Positions 18,872 to 27,185 of a DNA stretch of 64,000 bases are shown here, piece after piece. Position numbers and translations under genes: made by a program. The notes under the pieces are model-generated. The model saw only the letters and a list, made by a program, of their open reading frames with translations. It was not told the origin of the DNA and did no database searches. The stretch lies in the NCBI GenBank assembly GCA_902789325.1, contig CADANN010000006.1, positions 1 through 64,000 of the forward strand. The letters run 5' to 3'. The stretch is from an uncultured Spirochaetaceae bacterium. GTDB taxonomy: Bacteria > Spirochaetota > Spirochaetia > Treponematales > Treponemataceae. How positions within the stretch are numbered: the stretch's first letter is position 1; the number at the start of each line of letters is the position of its first letter.

Positions 18872-19474
18872 TTACTGTTTAGGCACTTTCACCATAACTT
18901 TCGCATGGCGAATTACCTTATCTTTGAGCTTGTAGCCCTTGAGATAAACCTGAGCCAGAGTTTCCTTCTTGGCTTTTTCATCTTCCATACGGCCAATTGC
19001 TTCGTGCTCGTCAGGATTGAATTCATCTCCTTCCTTGCCGTAACCAACAAGACCATATTTGTCTTCAAGCATTTTAACAAGAGCCTTGTTAATCATTTTG
19101 ATTCCGTCAGCAATTGATTTTGCATCCTTAGCGTCTTTTGCAGCATCAATAGTGCGGTCAAAATTATCAAGACTGTCAAGCAGGTCGCCCAAAAGTCCGG
19201 CGTTTGCGTAGTCGTAAGTGTCCTGCTTTTCTTTCATCATGCGCTTGCGGTAGTTATCAAAGTCTGCAGCGCGACGTAAGAGCTGATCTTTAAGGTCTGC
19301 ATTCTCTTTTTCAAGAGCAGCAATCTTTTCTTCTGAAGTGAGCTCTTTTTCCTCATCTGATTTCTCAGCCTCAGCGGCATTTGTACCATCTGTAGTCTGA
19401 GCCTCAGCAGTTTCCTGAGAAGCTGCTTTTTCTTCTGTCTGGTTTTCAGCCTGTTCTGTTTTCTCTTCAGCCAT
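18872..19474 (-). CDS. grpE: Nucleotide exchange factor GrpE
   Basis: A 200-residue cofactor that releases ADP from DnaK. The first 55 residues or so are Glu/Ala/Thr-rich and probably disordered. They are followed by the long dimerising helix ([18 protein letters not shown]) and the GrpE core with [16 protein letters not shown] and the C-terminal beta domain ([20 protein letters not shown]). It is the first gene of the heat-shock operon. Confidence 0.95.
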   Translation of the reverse strand: MAEEKTEQAENQTEEKAASQETAEAQTTDGTNAAEAEKSDEEKELTSEEKIAALEKENADLKDQLLRRAADFDNYRKRMMKEKQDTYDYANAGLLGDLLDSLDNFDRTIDAAKDAKDAKSIADGIKMINKALVKMLEDKYGLVGYGKEGDEFNPDEHEAIGRMEDEKAKKETLAQVYLKGYKLKDKVIRHAKVMVKVPKQ

Positions 19475-19511
19475 TAGTTTTCCACCATCAAAAATTTGAT
19501 TCTATAGTTAA

Positions 19512-19540
19512 AATTAATAATTTTAAGGGTGAAACGTCAA
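19512..19540 (-). promoter_or_regulatory. Possible grpE-dnaK promoter
   Basis: On the minus strand TTGACG (19540-19535) is followed after 17 bases by TTAATT (19517-19512), about 40 bases before the grpE start. The -10 match is weak. No CIRCE element is present. Confidence 0.3.
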
Positions 19541-19557
19541 CATTTTTTTAAAATTTT

Positions 19558-19590
19558 GTAAAAAAAATCTATTTACTTTTAATTAATAGA
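19558..19590 (-). terminator. Weak AT-rich terminator overlapping the lipoprotein stop codon
   Basis: TCTATT (19568-19573) and AATAGA (19585-19590) pair as a short AT-rich stem. On the minus strand a run of T residues follows. It overlaps the TAA of the upstream lipoprotein gene. Confidence 0.4.
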
Positions 19591-20652
19591 GAGTATTTTT
19601 TTGCATTCTTTTCCATTAAATAACGAAATTCCATAAAATGAATCTGCAATAAGAGGATCTCTGGCTAAATAAAAAATACCCTTTTCTGATTTTGCAAGAT
19701 TTGCAATACATCCAGTCGCATCACTAATAACTGAATTAATCTTCATATAAGAAGAATCATATGCAATAAAAGAAATCTGACCTTCTATACTTGCTGGAAG
19801 AATAATTAAATCTTTATAGGCAAATCCATAGCCAAAAAAGCAGTCAAAATTTTGAGGGAAACTTGAATCATTTTGCAGATTGATTTGACAATTTGCATTT
19901 TCTGAATCTGTATATTCCTGAAGTTTAAAATTATAAAACACTGGTAATGCAGAATATTTATCTCTTCCACTCAGAAAAGCATAAACCTTATCACCATTAT
20001 CAATTAAACGCAGAAAATCAGATTTCTTTTCTGTAGTAAAACATTTATGAATCCCTTTTGAAGTAATATAGAAGACATTGTTTCTGGTATCTTCTTTATT
20101 TCCGCCGCTAATACAAATACCCTCTTCTGTAAAAAAACAATCAGAAATAAAACAATCTATATAACCTGTCCATATTTTATTTAGATTAATTTTCTTTCCT
20201 GAATAAATATTTTCATAAAGGGTAAAATTAAAGCCTTTATTTTCATCAAAAGAATTGCCCTGCGTAAGGATATACTTTTGATTCACATAAACATGGGAAC
20301 TGATTAGTTGAGTTTTTGAACGTATTTTTTTACGATTATCTATATGATATAACTCTTGAGTCTTTTTATTCCAGGCTATAATCCATCCACTTTTCTGTGA
20401 AGTACTTACAGCCTTTTGTGTAAAACCATTGGAAGTAGATTTAAAATTATAAGATTTTATCTTTGCATTGCCATCATCATCAAAAGAATACAGTTTTCCA
20501 TCCTTTGAAAAAGGAATATTAGATAACTCTGAGGCAGAAACATTTTCAGTACAGCCAGAAAAAACAAACAGACAGAAAAAAAATACCGCAAGTTTTAGGC
20601 AACCTGCGGCATTAATTCTGCCCTTTGCAGTTGCAACGGACAGGCAGTTCAT
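19579..20652 (-). CDS. Lipoprotein of unknown function
   Basis: A 357-residue lipoprotein I cannot assign to a family. The signal has a long n-region, then LAVFFFCLFVFSGC with lipobox Cys34. The mature part is beta-rich with recurring aromatic/Gly turns ('KNVFYITSKGIHK', 'YFNGKECKK'-like units) and suggests a propeller of repeated strands, but this is inference from composition. It starts 2 bases after the stop of the YiiX-like lipoprotein gene, so the two are almost certainly co-transcribed and may act together at the cell envelope. It could be a binding partner or inhibitor of that enzyme. The n-region is odd and its DNA contains an imperfect inverted repeat (GCAACTGC/GCAGGTTGC). No better start is available. 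Confidence 0.75.
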   Translation of the reverse strand: MNCLSVATAKGRINAAGCLKLAVFFFCLFVFSGCTENVSASELSNIPFSKDGKLYSFDDDGNAKIKSYNFKSTSNGFTQKAVSTSQKSGWIIAWNKKTQELYHIDNRKKIRSKTQLISSHVYVNQKYILTQGNSFDENKGFNFTLYENIYSGKKINLNKIWTGYIDCFISDCFFTEEGICISGGNKEDTRNNVFYITSKGIHKCFTTEKKSDFLRLIDNGDKVYAFLSGRDKYSALPVFYNFKLQEYTDSENANCQINLQNDSSFPQNFDCFFGYGFAYKDLIILPASIEGQISFIAYDSSYMKINSVISDATGCIANLAKSEKGIFYLARDPLIADSFYGISLFNGKECKKILSIN

Positions 20653-20654
20653 TT

Positions 20655-21644
20655 CTATTCCCTTATATTTTCGTAAACTTTATTAAAGTATGGTGAAAGA
20701 ACAATCTCTTCTGCAAGAACGATATTCTGTTTTGCTGTTGCAATGTAATCAGCAATTGCCTGATTCTTCTTTTTAGAAGAGTAGAAATAACGTACTGCAT
20801 AGTAATCTTTTACGATTGTATATAAACCAGAAGTTGTCCAGTCAATACGGCTTGAGTTAGAGTCGATATCCCAGCCATATTTGTTATAAACCCACCATAC
20901 AACCTTTGTACAATACCAGGTATAAGTATCTGCTTTAGTAACAACATTGAAAATGTTTACAGTATTCTTGAAGAAGCCGTACTCCATATTTTTGTTGTTC
21001 ATATCACAGTAATAATCCATATAAGCTTGAGCAGAGTCGAGCTTTGATTTAGTCATGCTATAAGCAGGATTAAGAACGCAGGCATTTACTTTATTGCGCC
21101 AGTCATCAGCAGTCTCATAACCAGCACCTTTTGTAATTGCAGTTTCGAGACAATAAACACTTTCATTATTAGGATCATATTTATCAAGATCAAGAACAGC
21201 TCCGTGATAGTATGAACCAGGAAGTGTTTTAGGTGATACCCAGTCGATTACAGTTCCAACCATATCATCTGTACCACCAGAAATATAAACAGCACCGTCT
21301 TTGTTAAAAGGCATGTTTGTCATTGCTGGATATTTGCTTGAACCTGATTTCTTTCCACTGCTTCCTGCACGAGCGGCAGCATAGCGGGCACCTGTCTTAG
21401 ACATTTCGGTTCCATATTTAGCATCGAAGTATGCAAGGGCAGAAGATTCTTCAACAGTACCAAGAGCTTCCATTACTTTGGCAAAGTCTGCATCAACTTC
21501 ACTTTCCCATGCAGCGATATCTTCGGGAGCAACGCCAGAATCAATCACATCCTTTTTGCTTTCAACTGTGTCAAAAGAAAAATCTTTAGCACAACCAACA
21601 AAAACAACGGCTGCTACAGCCAGTAAAATAAGAAGTTTTTTCAT
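20655..21644 (-). CDS. YiiX-like permuted papain-fold hydrolase, lipoprotein
   Basis: A 329-residue lipoprotein with signal KKLLILLAVAAVVFVGC and lipobox Cys18. The C-terminal domain (about 105-300) resembles YiiX/YebB-type permuted NlpC/P60 cysteine hydrolases. It has a 'GAVYISGGTDD' entry strand, a histidine in YYHGAVLDL, an acidic residue in CLETAI, and a cysteine in YTWYCTKVVWWVYNKYG. The order His-acid-Cys is the permuted order expected for that family. Members act as amidases or lipid/peptide hydrolases. The substrate here is unknown, and the periplasmic or surface location follows from the lipobox. It is coupled to a second lipoprotein downstream. The assignment is from motifs only. 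Confidence 0.72.
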   Translation of the reverse strand: MKKLLILLAVAAVVFVGCAKDFSFDTVESKKDVIDSGVAPEDIAAWESEVDADFAKVMEALGTVEESSALAYFDAKYGTEMSKTGARYAAARAGSSGKKSGSSKYPAMTNMPFNKDGAVYISGGTDDMVGTVIDWVSPKTLPGSYYHGAVLDLDKYDPNNESVYCLETAITKGAGYETADDWRNKVNACVLNPAYSMTKSKLDSAQAYMDYYCDMNNKNMEYGFFKNTVNIFNVVTKADTYTWYCTKVVWWVYNKYGWDIDSNSSRIDWTTSGLYTIVKDYYAVRYFYSSKKKNQAIADYIATAKQNIVLAEEIVLSPYFNKVYENIRE

Positions 21645-21651
21645 TTCTTTC

Positions 21652-21692
21652 TCCTAATAGTATTATTGTACTATATAATTAGGAAAAAGCAA
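21652..21692 (-). promoter_or_regulatory. Promoter and hairpin over the ribosome-binding site of the YiiX-like gene
   Basis: On the minus strand TTGCTT (21692-21687) and TACAAT (21670-21665) are 16 bases apart, inside or next to the end of the rluA-type gene. An imperfect inverted repeat TCCTAATAGTA/TACTA-TA-TAATTAGGA (21652-21684) would pair the AGGAG ribosome-binding site. This suggests translational control or an operator. Confidence 0.35.
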
Positions 21693-22656
21693 GAAAATCG
21701 GGAGTAGATCGAACATCGTATTCTTTATCACCAAGCTTAAAAGCTAGATGTGCGGCGTGGAGATACATGCGGGTTGCTGAATGACCGCCGTAGAGGGTGT
21801 CACCGAGGATTGGAAGACCTCGAGATGCCAGGTGAACGCGGATTTGATGCGTGCGACCTGTGTGAAGAGTGCATTCTATAAGAAGACATGAGCGATCTTC
21901 TACGGTAAGAGTTCGCAAAACCTTAAAGTCGGTATGCGAAAACTGGCCGCCGCGCGCTTCGCTTAGCTCACCCCACTTTCCCTGCTGGCTTTTACCAGTA
22001 ACACGGCCCATAAACATTTTTACGGTAAATGTAGATATAGATGCTGAAACAAGTTCAGCATGACGATTTCCATCAATATGACGTGGCACTTCTACAACAG
22101 CCAGATACTGTTTTGTTAAATCATGCTTTTGAAAAAGGTCCGAGACAGCTGCATTTACAGAACGGGTCTTTGTAAATAAGATTACACCACTGGTTTCCCG
22201 GTCGAGACGGTGCATAATTCCAGCATACGGCGGATTTCTAAGTACAGGGTTACGATGCCATAAAAAATCAACAAGACTGTCATGAAGGTTTGCACGATTT
22301 CCGGTAATTGTCTGCTCCACTGGAAATCGTGCAGGCTTATCAATAAAAATCAAATCATCATCTTCATAAAGTACAGAAGCTTCTGACACTTCGAACTTTG
22401 CGTCATCCGGTTGTTTTTCAAAAAAGAATTTCTCAATATCCAGAGCAACACAAACATCAGATTTTCCTCGAAGTTCAAAGGCCGGCCTCACTACTTCACG
22501 ACCATTTACACTAACAGCCCCAGCTACAATCAGCCTGCGGATTTTCGAGTTAGAAACTTCGTGTCCATTAAGCTGCTTGCAATGCGGTAGTTCTTCACGC
22601 AAAAACTCATCGAGGCGAAGCTTTTTATCTGTAGCAAAATGAAGTTTTTCCTGCAT
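21679..22656 (-). CDS. RluA-family 23S rRNA/tRNA pseudouridine synthase with repeat insertion
   Basis: A 325-residue enzyme converting uridine to pseudouridine in RNA. An S4 RNA-binding domain (about 10-75) precedes the catalytic domain with HRLDRETSGVILFTK (the catalytic Asp lies in HRLDR) and the late motifs CLLIECTLHTGRTHQIRVHLA. The target site (RluC, RluD or other) cannot be told from sequence alone. Around residues 197-206 it carries RHAELVSAS, the translation of a widespread palindromic repeat (22039-22065). A second unusual stretch, GKWGELSEARGGQ (about residues 217-229), follows; both lie in a loop between conserved strands. The gene ends the apt-asnA operon, one base after the DUF4349 gene. 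Confidence 0.9.
   Translation of the reverse strand: MQEKLHFATDKKLRLDEFLREELPHCKQLNGHEVSNSKIRRLIVAGAVSVNGREVVRPAFELRGKSDVCVALDIEKFFFEKQPDDAKFEVSEASVLYEDDDLIFIDKPARFPVEQTITGNRANLHDSLVDFLWHRNPVLRNPPYAGIMHRLDRETSGVILFTKTRSVNAAVSDLFQKHDLTKQYLAVVEVPRHIDGNRHAELVSASISTFTVKMFMGRVTGKSQQGKWGELSEARGGQFSHTDFKVLRTLTVEDRSCLLIECTLHTGRTHQIRVHLASRGLPILGDTLYGGHSATRMYLHAAHLAFKLGDKEYDVRSTPDFLAFS
22039..22065. repeat. Palindromic repeat, family B, embedded in a coding region
   Basis: ATGCTGAA (22041-22048) and TTCAGCAT (22054-22061) are exact reverse complements with a 5-base loop. The minus-strand reading encodes HAELVSAS within the RluA-type synthase. I know this peptide as a recurrent product of dispersed bacterial palindromes. 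Confidence 0.7.
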
Positions 22657-22657
22657 A

Positions 22658-23605
22658 TTATTTTTTCAACTTTTTGAACAGCCGTACAAGAAGCCCAACT
22701 TTTCCAAAAAGCAGCCAGAAGAGGAATGCAGCAATCGCAATAAGAGGAATGCCAAAAATTACAATATAGAACAGAATCTTGAGCAGTCCCCAGAAGAAGG
22801 CAATTACTGTAGAAACAAATTCATTCCATGAATTCTTTACATCCGGAAGAATTATTCCACCTTCATCTTTTCCGCGTTCAAACTGCATGTTTATATATAT
22901 AGTAGAAAAATCAATCTGACCAGAAAGTCTCTTAAAACGACCTTCTGTGCTGTCTATATCTTCCAGAACTGAATTAAGCTGACGCTCTATTTCAAGCAAA
23001 TCTTTAATATCCTTTGCCTGATTAAGATACCCGGTAAGCTTGTCGCGTAAAATATATTTTGTCTGCAAACGAGACTGTAAGTCGTAATAATTGTCGCTAA
23101 CATCCTGAGAACTTACACTGCGGTTTGTTACACGTCCAAACTCACCAGTTTGTGCCATTGCATCATCAAAACGGCTGGCAGGAACACGAACTGTAAAGCC
23201 GGCACCATTTTCCCAGGTATTAGCATTTGTGATATAACCGCCAAGACTTTTTGCCCAGGCAGAGATTTTTTCTTCTGCATCAGAAACAGTCTTTACTTCA
23301 AGAGTAACGTTTCCAGTTCTGATTAATTTTCTTTCATATTCTGCATTCTGTGAACGGCTATTATCAAAATCAGCACTTTCTTCCGCCATCTCATATTCTA
23401 TAGAATCACTATAAACTGCATTGCTGGCTCTGGCTCCTGATACAAAAGACTTCATTGAAAGCTTTGATTCTTTTAGTGCGTTTACCTGTGGGGCTCCATA
23501 ACCTTTTGCTGATTTTTTATTACAGCCGGTTAAAATAAAAACACCCGCCATTAAAAAGGCAAGTGCTGTGAACATCATTTTTCCTGTTGATTTTGTTTTC
23601 ATCAT
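22658..23605 (-). CDS. DUF4349-domain lipoprotein
   Basis: A 315-residue lipoprotein. Its lipobox is FILTGC with Cys28. The DUF4349 domain (about 90-270) is recognisable from RKLIRTGNVTLEVKTVSDAEEKI, then GGYITNANTW, the 'VRVPASRFDDAMAQ' strand, a coiled segment (LRDKLTGYLNQAKDIKDLLEIERQL in part) and STIYINMQF. A C-terminal transmembrane helix (about 275-305) ends in basic residues. The function of the family is not established; it is an envelope protein with a coiled-coil hinge. It overlaps the upstream gene by 4 bases (ATGA) and is translationally coupled. Confidence 0.85.
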   Translation of the reverse strand: MMKTKSTGKMMFTALAFLMAGVFILTGCNKKSAKGYGAPQVNALKESKLSMKSFVSGARASNAVYSDSIEYEMAEESADFDNSRSQNAEYERKLIRTGNVTLEVKTVSDAEEKISAWAKSLGGYITNANTWENGAGFTVRVPASRFDDAMAQTGEFGRVTNRSVSSQDVSDNYYDLQSRLQTKYILRDKLTGYLNQAKDIKDLLEIERQLNSVLEDIDSTEGRFKRLSGQIDFSTIYINMQFERGKDEGGIILPDVKNSWNEFVSTVIAFFWGLLKILFYIVIFGIPLIAIAAFLFWLLFGKVGLLVRLFKKLKK

Positions 23606-24588
23606 ATCACCTCATAATCCGGGCCATATTCTCCTGCAAACACTTTAACTCTGCATTCTTCCATACAAACATTGTCGCAGAAGGCTGCAAGATCAAAAGC
23701 CTCTTCACTTAATAAATCATCCGGATTATAAGAAGTTACAAGCTGACTTTCTTCTCCCTCTCCCGCAAGGCGAGACATTGCACCGTTCAAGCTTACAATG
23801 TCATGCATAAGGGTGATAAAGGAATGACAATGCTTTTCTTCATATTTTTCATCAAGAAAAAGCAGCTGCATTTTTTCTATAGATTTATGATTTTCGCCTT
23901 CAGGATTGAATCCACTTTTATAACTACAATTATTTACTCGCTGCCATTCTGCAAAATCTGAAAAGAAACGGGAAGGATAAATACGCAGAGGCTTAAGTAC
24001 AGAAAGAAACCATGGTACTGCGCGGCCTGCTGTGTAAAATGTCCTGCAGGCAAAAGCTGTATCGCGGCAATAGCGGATATCCTGAGCAGAAAAAGTCCCG
24101 GTAACCTTTGGAGGCTCCAGTTCTGTATTCATTATCTGTGGAAATTCGATGTGATTAGGATACTGCTGAACTGCAAAATCAAGACGTTCCATAAAAAGCT
24201 TTTGAGAATCACCTGGAACAACTGCATAGGTAAGATGAAAACCAAATACAAGCCCTGCTTCATTTAACAAGCGTGCCTTATTTGCATAAAATTTTTTATC
24301 AAAAAGAAGTTTTCCACCTTTATCTGTACAATCAAGAGGAATATCAAAAGAGCAGTAAATATTCTGTGCTGCAGAGATAACCTCGCGATCAAGGCAGGCA
24401 GCATTAATTAATATAGAAACAAAAACATCAGGCACGTTTTTTTCTATGAGCCTGATGATTTTAAGGATTTTCTGTTTATCATTTGCAACGACAGAATCAT
24501 GAATAGCAAATTCAGTTATCCCTTTTGATTTAAAGGTTGGAATTTGAGATTCAAATTCTGCCGAAGTAAATTTATATTCTGTGTTCAT
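23602..24588 (-). CDS. Uncharacterised protein, TIM-barrel-like, no radical-SAM cysteines
   Basis: A 328-residue soluble protein I do not recognise. The N-terminal half alternates strands and helices ('GITEFAIHDSVV', 'DVFVSILINAACL', 'GLVFGFHLTYAVVPGD', 'HIEFPQIM'), which resembles the barrel of radical-SAM or B12-associated proteins. The CxxxCxxC cluster motif is missing, so the chemistry cannot be radical SAM in the usual form. Several cysteines occur late (CDNVCMEECRVKVF, CHSF). It is joined to asnA by a TAATG junction and to the DUF4349 gene by ATGA, so it belongs firmly to the apt-asnA operon. It may be an accessory to nucleotide or amino acid metabolism, but I have no evidence for that. 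Confidence 0.7.
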   Translation of the reverse strand: MNTEYKFTSAEFESQIPTFKSKGITEFAIHDSVVANDKQKILKIIRLIEKNVPDVFVSILINAACLDREVISAAQNIYCSFDIPLDCTDKGGKLLFDKKFYANKARLLNEAGLVFGFHLTYAVVPGDSQKLFMERLDFAVQQYPNHIEFPQIMNTELEPPKVTGTFSAQDIRYCRDTAFACRTFYTAGRAVPWFLSVLKPLRIYPSRFFSDFAEWQRVNNCSYKSGFNPEGENHKSIEKMQLLFLDEKYEEKHCHSFITLMHDIVSLNGAMSRLAGEGEESQLVTSYNPDDLLSEEAFDLAAFCDNVCMEECRVKVFAGEYGPDYEVI

Positions 24589-25619
24589 TACAAGAGTTCA
24601 ATTCCGTGCTTTTTGCAGTCGGCTTTAATCTGGTCGGTCCAAACACTAACCTGTGTTTCACCAATGTGAGCCTTGCGCAAAAGGAACATACAAAGACGTG
24701 ACTGGCCGATACCGCCACCCAAAGTCTGAGTAAGCTCACCCTTAAGAAGGCGTGAATGGAATTCAAACTTAGCACGTTCTGGGCAGCCACGTTCTTCAAG
24801 CTGCTGTTTAAGACTTTCTGGACTTACGCGAATACCCATAGAAGAAAGCTCGAAGGCACGCTCAAGAACAGGGTTCCATACAAGGATATCTCCGTTCAAT
24901 CCGCGGTGACCGTCACCACATTCTGTAATCCAGTCATCATAGTCTGGAGCACGTCCGTCGTGAATTGTTCCATCATCAAGTTTACCACCAATACCAGTGA
25001 TAAATACAGCGCCGTATTCTTTAGCAACCTTATCTTCACGCTCTTTTGGAGTGAGTTTTGGATACTGTCTCTGCAAATCATCTGCATAAAGAATCTTAAT
25101 ATCCTTTGGAAGAATTGGTTTAAGCTGAGGATAGCGGTCATAAAGGAAGAACTCAGTTCTCTGGATACAGCGGTAAACCTTCTTTACGATTTCGTGAAGG
25201 TAGAAAACAGTACGATCTTTTGGATCGATTGCCATTTCCCAGTCCCACTGGTCAACATAGATAGAATGAATTGCATCGAGTTCTTCATCAGGACGAAGCG
25301 CATTCATATCAGTATAGATACCAAAACCTGGTTCAAGTCCAAGAGATGTAATCTTAAGACGCTTCCATTTAGCAAGTGACTGAACGATTTCCATTTTAGC
25401 ATCGCCGAGATCTTTAACCGGGAAGCTTACAGGGCGTTCAACACCGTTAAGGTCATCATTAATACCCTTTCCTGCATCAACAAAAAGAGGTGCAGTAACA
25501 CGGGTAAGGTTGAGTTCAGTGCTCAAGGCAAGCTGAAAGAAATCTTTAATTGCAACAATTGCATGCTCGGTTTCGCGTGTTCCGAGAATTGCTTTATATT
25601 TTGAAGGTAGTTTAATCAT
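24588..25619 (-). CDS. asnA: Aspartate-ammonia ligase (asparagine synthetase A)
   Basis: A 343-residue ammonia-dependent enzyme that makes asparagine from aspartate, ATP and ammonia. The fold is class II aminoacyl-tRNA-synthetase-like. Visible family segments are LNLTRVTAPLFVDAGKGINDDLNG, split here by a turn, then VSFPVKDLG, QSLAKWKRL, GIYTDMNALRPDE, SIYVDQWDWE, and the C-terminal ATP-binding GGGIGQSRLCMFLL. Length is normal. It lies 2 bases after apt and overlaps the next gene by one base. Confidence 0.97.
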   Translation of the reverse strand: MIKLPSKYKAILGTRETEHAIVAIKDFFQLALSTELNLTRVTAPLFVDAGKGINDDLNGVERPVSFPVKDLGDAKMEIVQSLAKWKRLKITSLGLEPGFGIYTDMNALRPDEELDAIHSIYVDQWDWEMAIDPKDRTVFYLHEIVKKVYRCIQRTEFFLYDRYPQLKPILPKDIKILYADDLQRQYPKLTPKEREDKVAKEYGAVFITGIGGKLDDGTIHDGRAPDYDDWITECGDGHRGLNGDILVWNPVLERAFELSSMGIRVSPESLKQQLEERGCPERAKFEFHSRLLKGELTQTLGGGIGQSRLCMFLLRKAHIGETQVSVWTDQIKADCKKHGIELL

Positions 25620-25621
25620 AA

Positions 25622-26152
25622 TTATTCTCCGTCGTAGTTTATTAAAGTAGTAACATTACAAGGTGCGAGAACGGATTTATAATTTAATGCGGGAAGACCG
25701 ATTACGCCAAAGAAATCAGTTACTTCCCCGCCTCCCTGCTCAATCAGGTTCTTGGCAGCTGCGAGCGTGCCGCCAGTAGCAATCAAATCATCTACGACAA
25801 GATAACGTCCGCCTTTTTTAATATCGGCTTTGTGAACTTCGATTGTCGCAGTTCCATATTCAAGGGCATAGCTGCACTGATATGTTTCACCAGGCAACTT
25901 ACCTTTTTTGCGAATTAATACAAGAGGGATTCCTAGTTTTTCTGCAAAAGGTGCTGCGAAAATAAAACCACGGCTTTCAACACCGGCAACAGCATCGAAT
26001 TTTACATCCTTATATTTTTCTATCATCTGATCAATACAGAATTTAAGAGCTTCAGGATTTACAAGAACTCCGGTAATATCATAAAAAAGAATTCCTGGTT
26101 TTGGAAAATCAGGTACACGGCGCACAGCCTTATCAAGCATTTCTATAGTCAT
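25622..26152 (-). CDS. apt: Adenine phosphoribosyltransferase
   Basis: A 176-residue purine salvage enzyme that makes AMP from adenine and PRPP. The PRPP-binding motif is VVDDLIATGGTL, and the family N-terminus FPKPGILFYDIT and the flexible-loop segment RKKGKLPGETYQ are present. It is the first gene of the five-gene minus-strand operon that continues to the RluA-type synthase. Confidence 0.97.
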   Translation of the reverse strand: MTIEMLDKAVRRVPDFPKPGILFYDITGVLVNPEALKFCIDQMIEKYKDVKFDAVAGVESRGFIFAAPFAEKLGIPLVLIRKKGKLPGETYQCSYALEYGTATIEVHKADIKKGGRYLVVDDLIATGGTLAAAKNLIEQGGGEVTDFFGVIGLPALNYKSVLAPCNVTTLINYDGE

Positions 26153-26198
26153 AAGAAACCTTCTGAAAAATTAAAATAACACTCAATTATAATTCTTC

Positions 26199-27074
26199 TT
26201 AGGCTTTAGGGCAATAGCTAGTTAACAGCATTTCAACATCTTTAATAATTGAATCTGGGGTAGATGCGCCTGCTGTTATTCCAACTTTATCAAGTGCAAA
26301 GAATTCTTCTGGAATTTCAGAAGCACTCTGAATATGAGCGGCCAGCTTACAGTTTGCGGCTGCAGTCTGATAAAGTCGTTTTGTATTCGCAGAATTTTTT
26401 CCGCCCACTACAAGAACTCCATCGACCTGCTGACACAACTCCAAAAGTGCCTGCTGACGTTCGTTTGTTGCAGGACAGATTGTATTCATTACAGCAATAT
26501 TATGAAATTTCTGTCTGAAGAGATTTTCAATTTTTTCGAATTCTTTCGGGCTATAGGTAGTCTGACTCAATAAAATTACATTTTTTTCTGAAACACTTTC
26601 ACTGCCTGAAATCTCAAAGTTTTTAGCTTCTTCAAAATCCTGAATCTGGCTGAAGTTTTCTCCAGCATAACCGGCAATACCAATTACTTCACCATGATTT
26701 CTGTCACCAGTAAGAACCACATAATCATTCTGACTTGAATAGCGTTCTACCATTTTCTGACTTGCTTTTACGCGGGGACAGGTTGCATCAATTATTACAC
26801 ATCCGCGTTTTTCCAAAGCATCTGTAACTGATGGAGCAACACCATGAGCCCGGATTATTACTACACTGCCCTTTTCAAGACCTTCAATTTCTGATTCATC
26901 TACAATATGAAGCCCTTTTTCTTCAAGAGAACGTAAAGCATTTTCATTGTGAATTAAAGGACCAAGAGAATAAACTTTTTTACCAGGATTTTCTGCAAGA
27001 GCTTTTTCTGCTAATTCTACGGCGCGGCGTACGCCAAAACAAAATCCAAGAACAGAAGCACGTATTATTTTCAT
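26199..27074 (-). CDS. ispH: 4-hydroxy-3-methylbut-2-enyl diphosphate reductase
   Basis: A 291-residue [4Fe-4S] enzyme that ends the MEP isoprenoid pathway by making IPP and DMAPP. The three cluster cysteines are in GFCFGVRRAV (Cys12), IIDATCPRV and NTICPATNERQ. Active-site SAS/T regions and AGASTPDSII at the C-terminus are present. Length is normal for the short form without an S1 fusion. It appears to be transcribed on its own between apt and secF. Confidence 0.96.
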   Translation of the reverse strand: MKIIRASVLGFCFGVRRAVELAEKALAENPGKKVYSLGPLIHNENALRSLEEKGLHIVDESEIEGLEKGSVVIIRAHGVAPSVTDALEKRGCVIIDATCPRVKASQKMVERYSSQNDYVVLTGDRNHGEVIGIAGYAGENFSQIQDFEEAKNFEISGSESVSEKNVILLSQTTYSPKEFEKIENLFRQKFHNIAVMNTICPATNERQQALLELCQQVDGVLVVGGKNSANTKRLYQTAAANCKLAAHIQSASEIPEEFFALDKVGITAGASTPDSIIKDVEMLLTSYCPKA

Positions 27075-27130
27075 GAGAGCAGAATATCATATAAACACGT
27101 AAAATGTCGAGGTAAGCAAAAAGTTGTCGT

Positions 27131-27167
27131 TAAATAAAAAAGTCCTGCTCAATTATGAACAGGACTT
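27131..27167 (-). terminator. Terminator of the yajC-secD-secF operon
   Basis: AAGTCCTG (27140-27147) and CAGGACTT (27160-27167) form an 8 bp stem. On the minus strand it is followed by TTTTTTATTTA. Confidence 0.8.
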
Positions 27168-27185
27168 ATATTCTAATATGTTATT

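Noticed and set aside
19475..19578. CIRCE/HrcA operator before grpE
   Set aside because: No TTAGCACTC-N9-GAGTGCTAA-like inverted repeat is present.
24756..25379. 207-residue open frame on the plus strand inside asnA
   Set aside because: It is antisense to asnA, Cys/Phe-rich, and shows no coding features.
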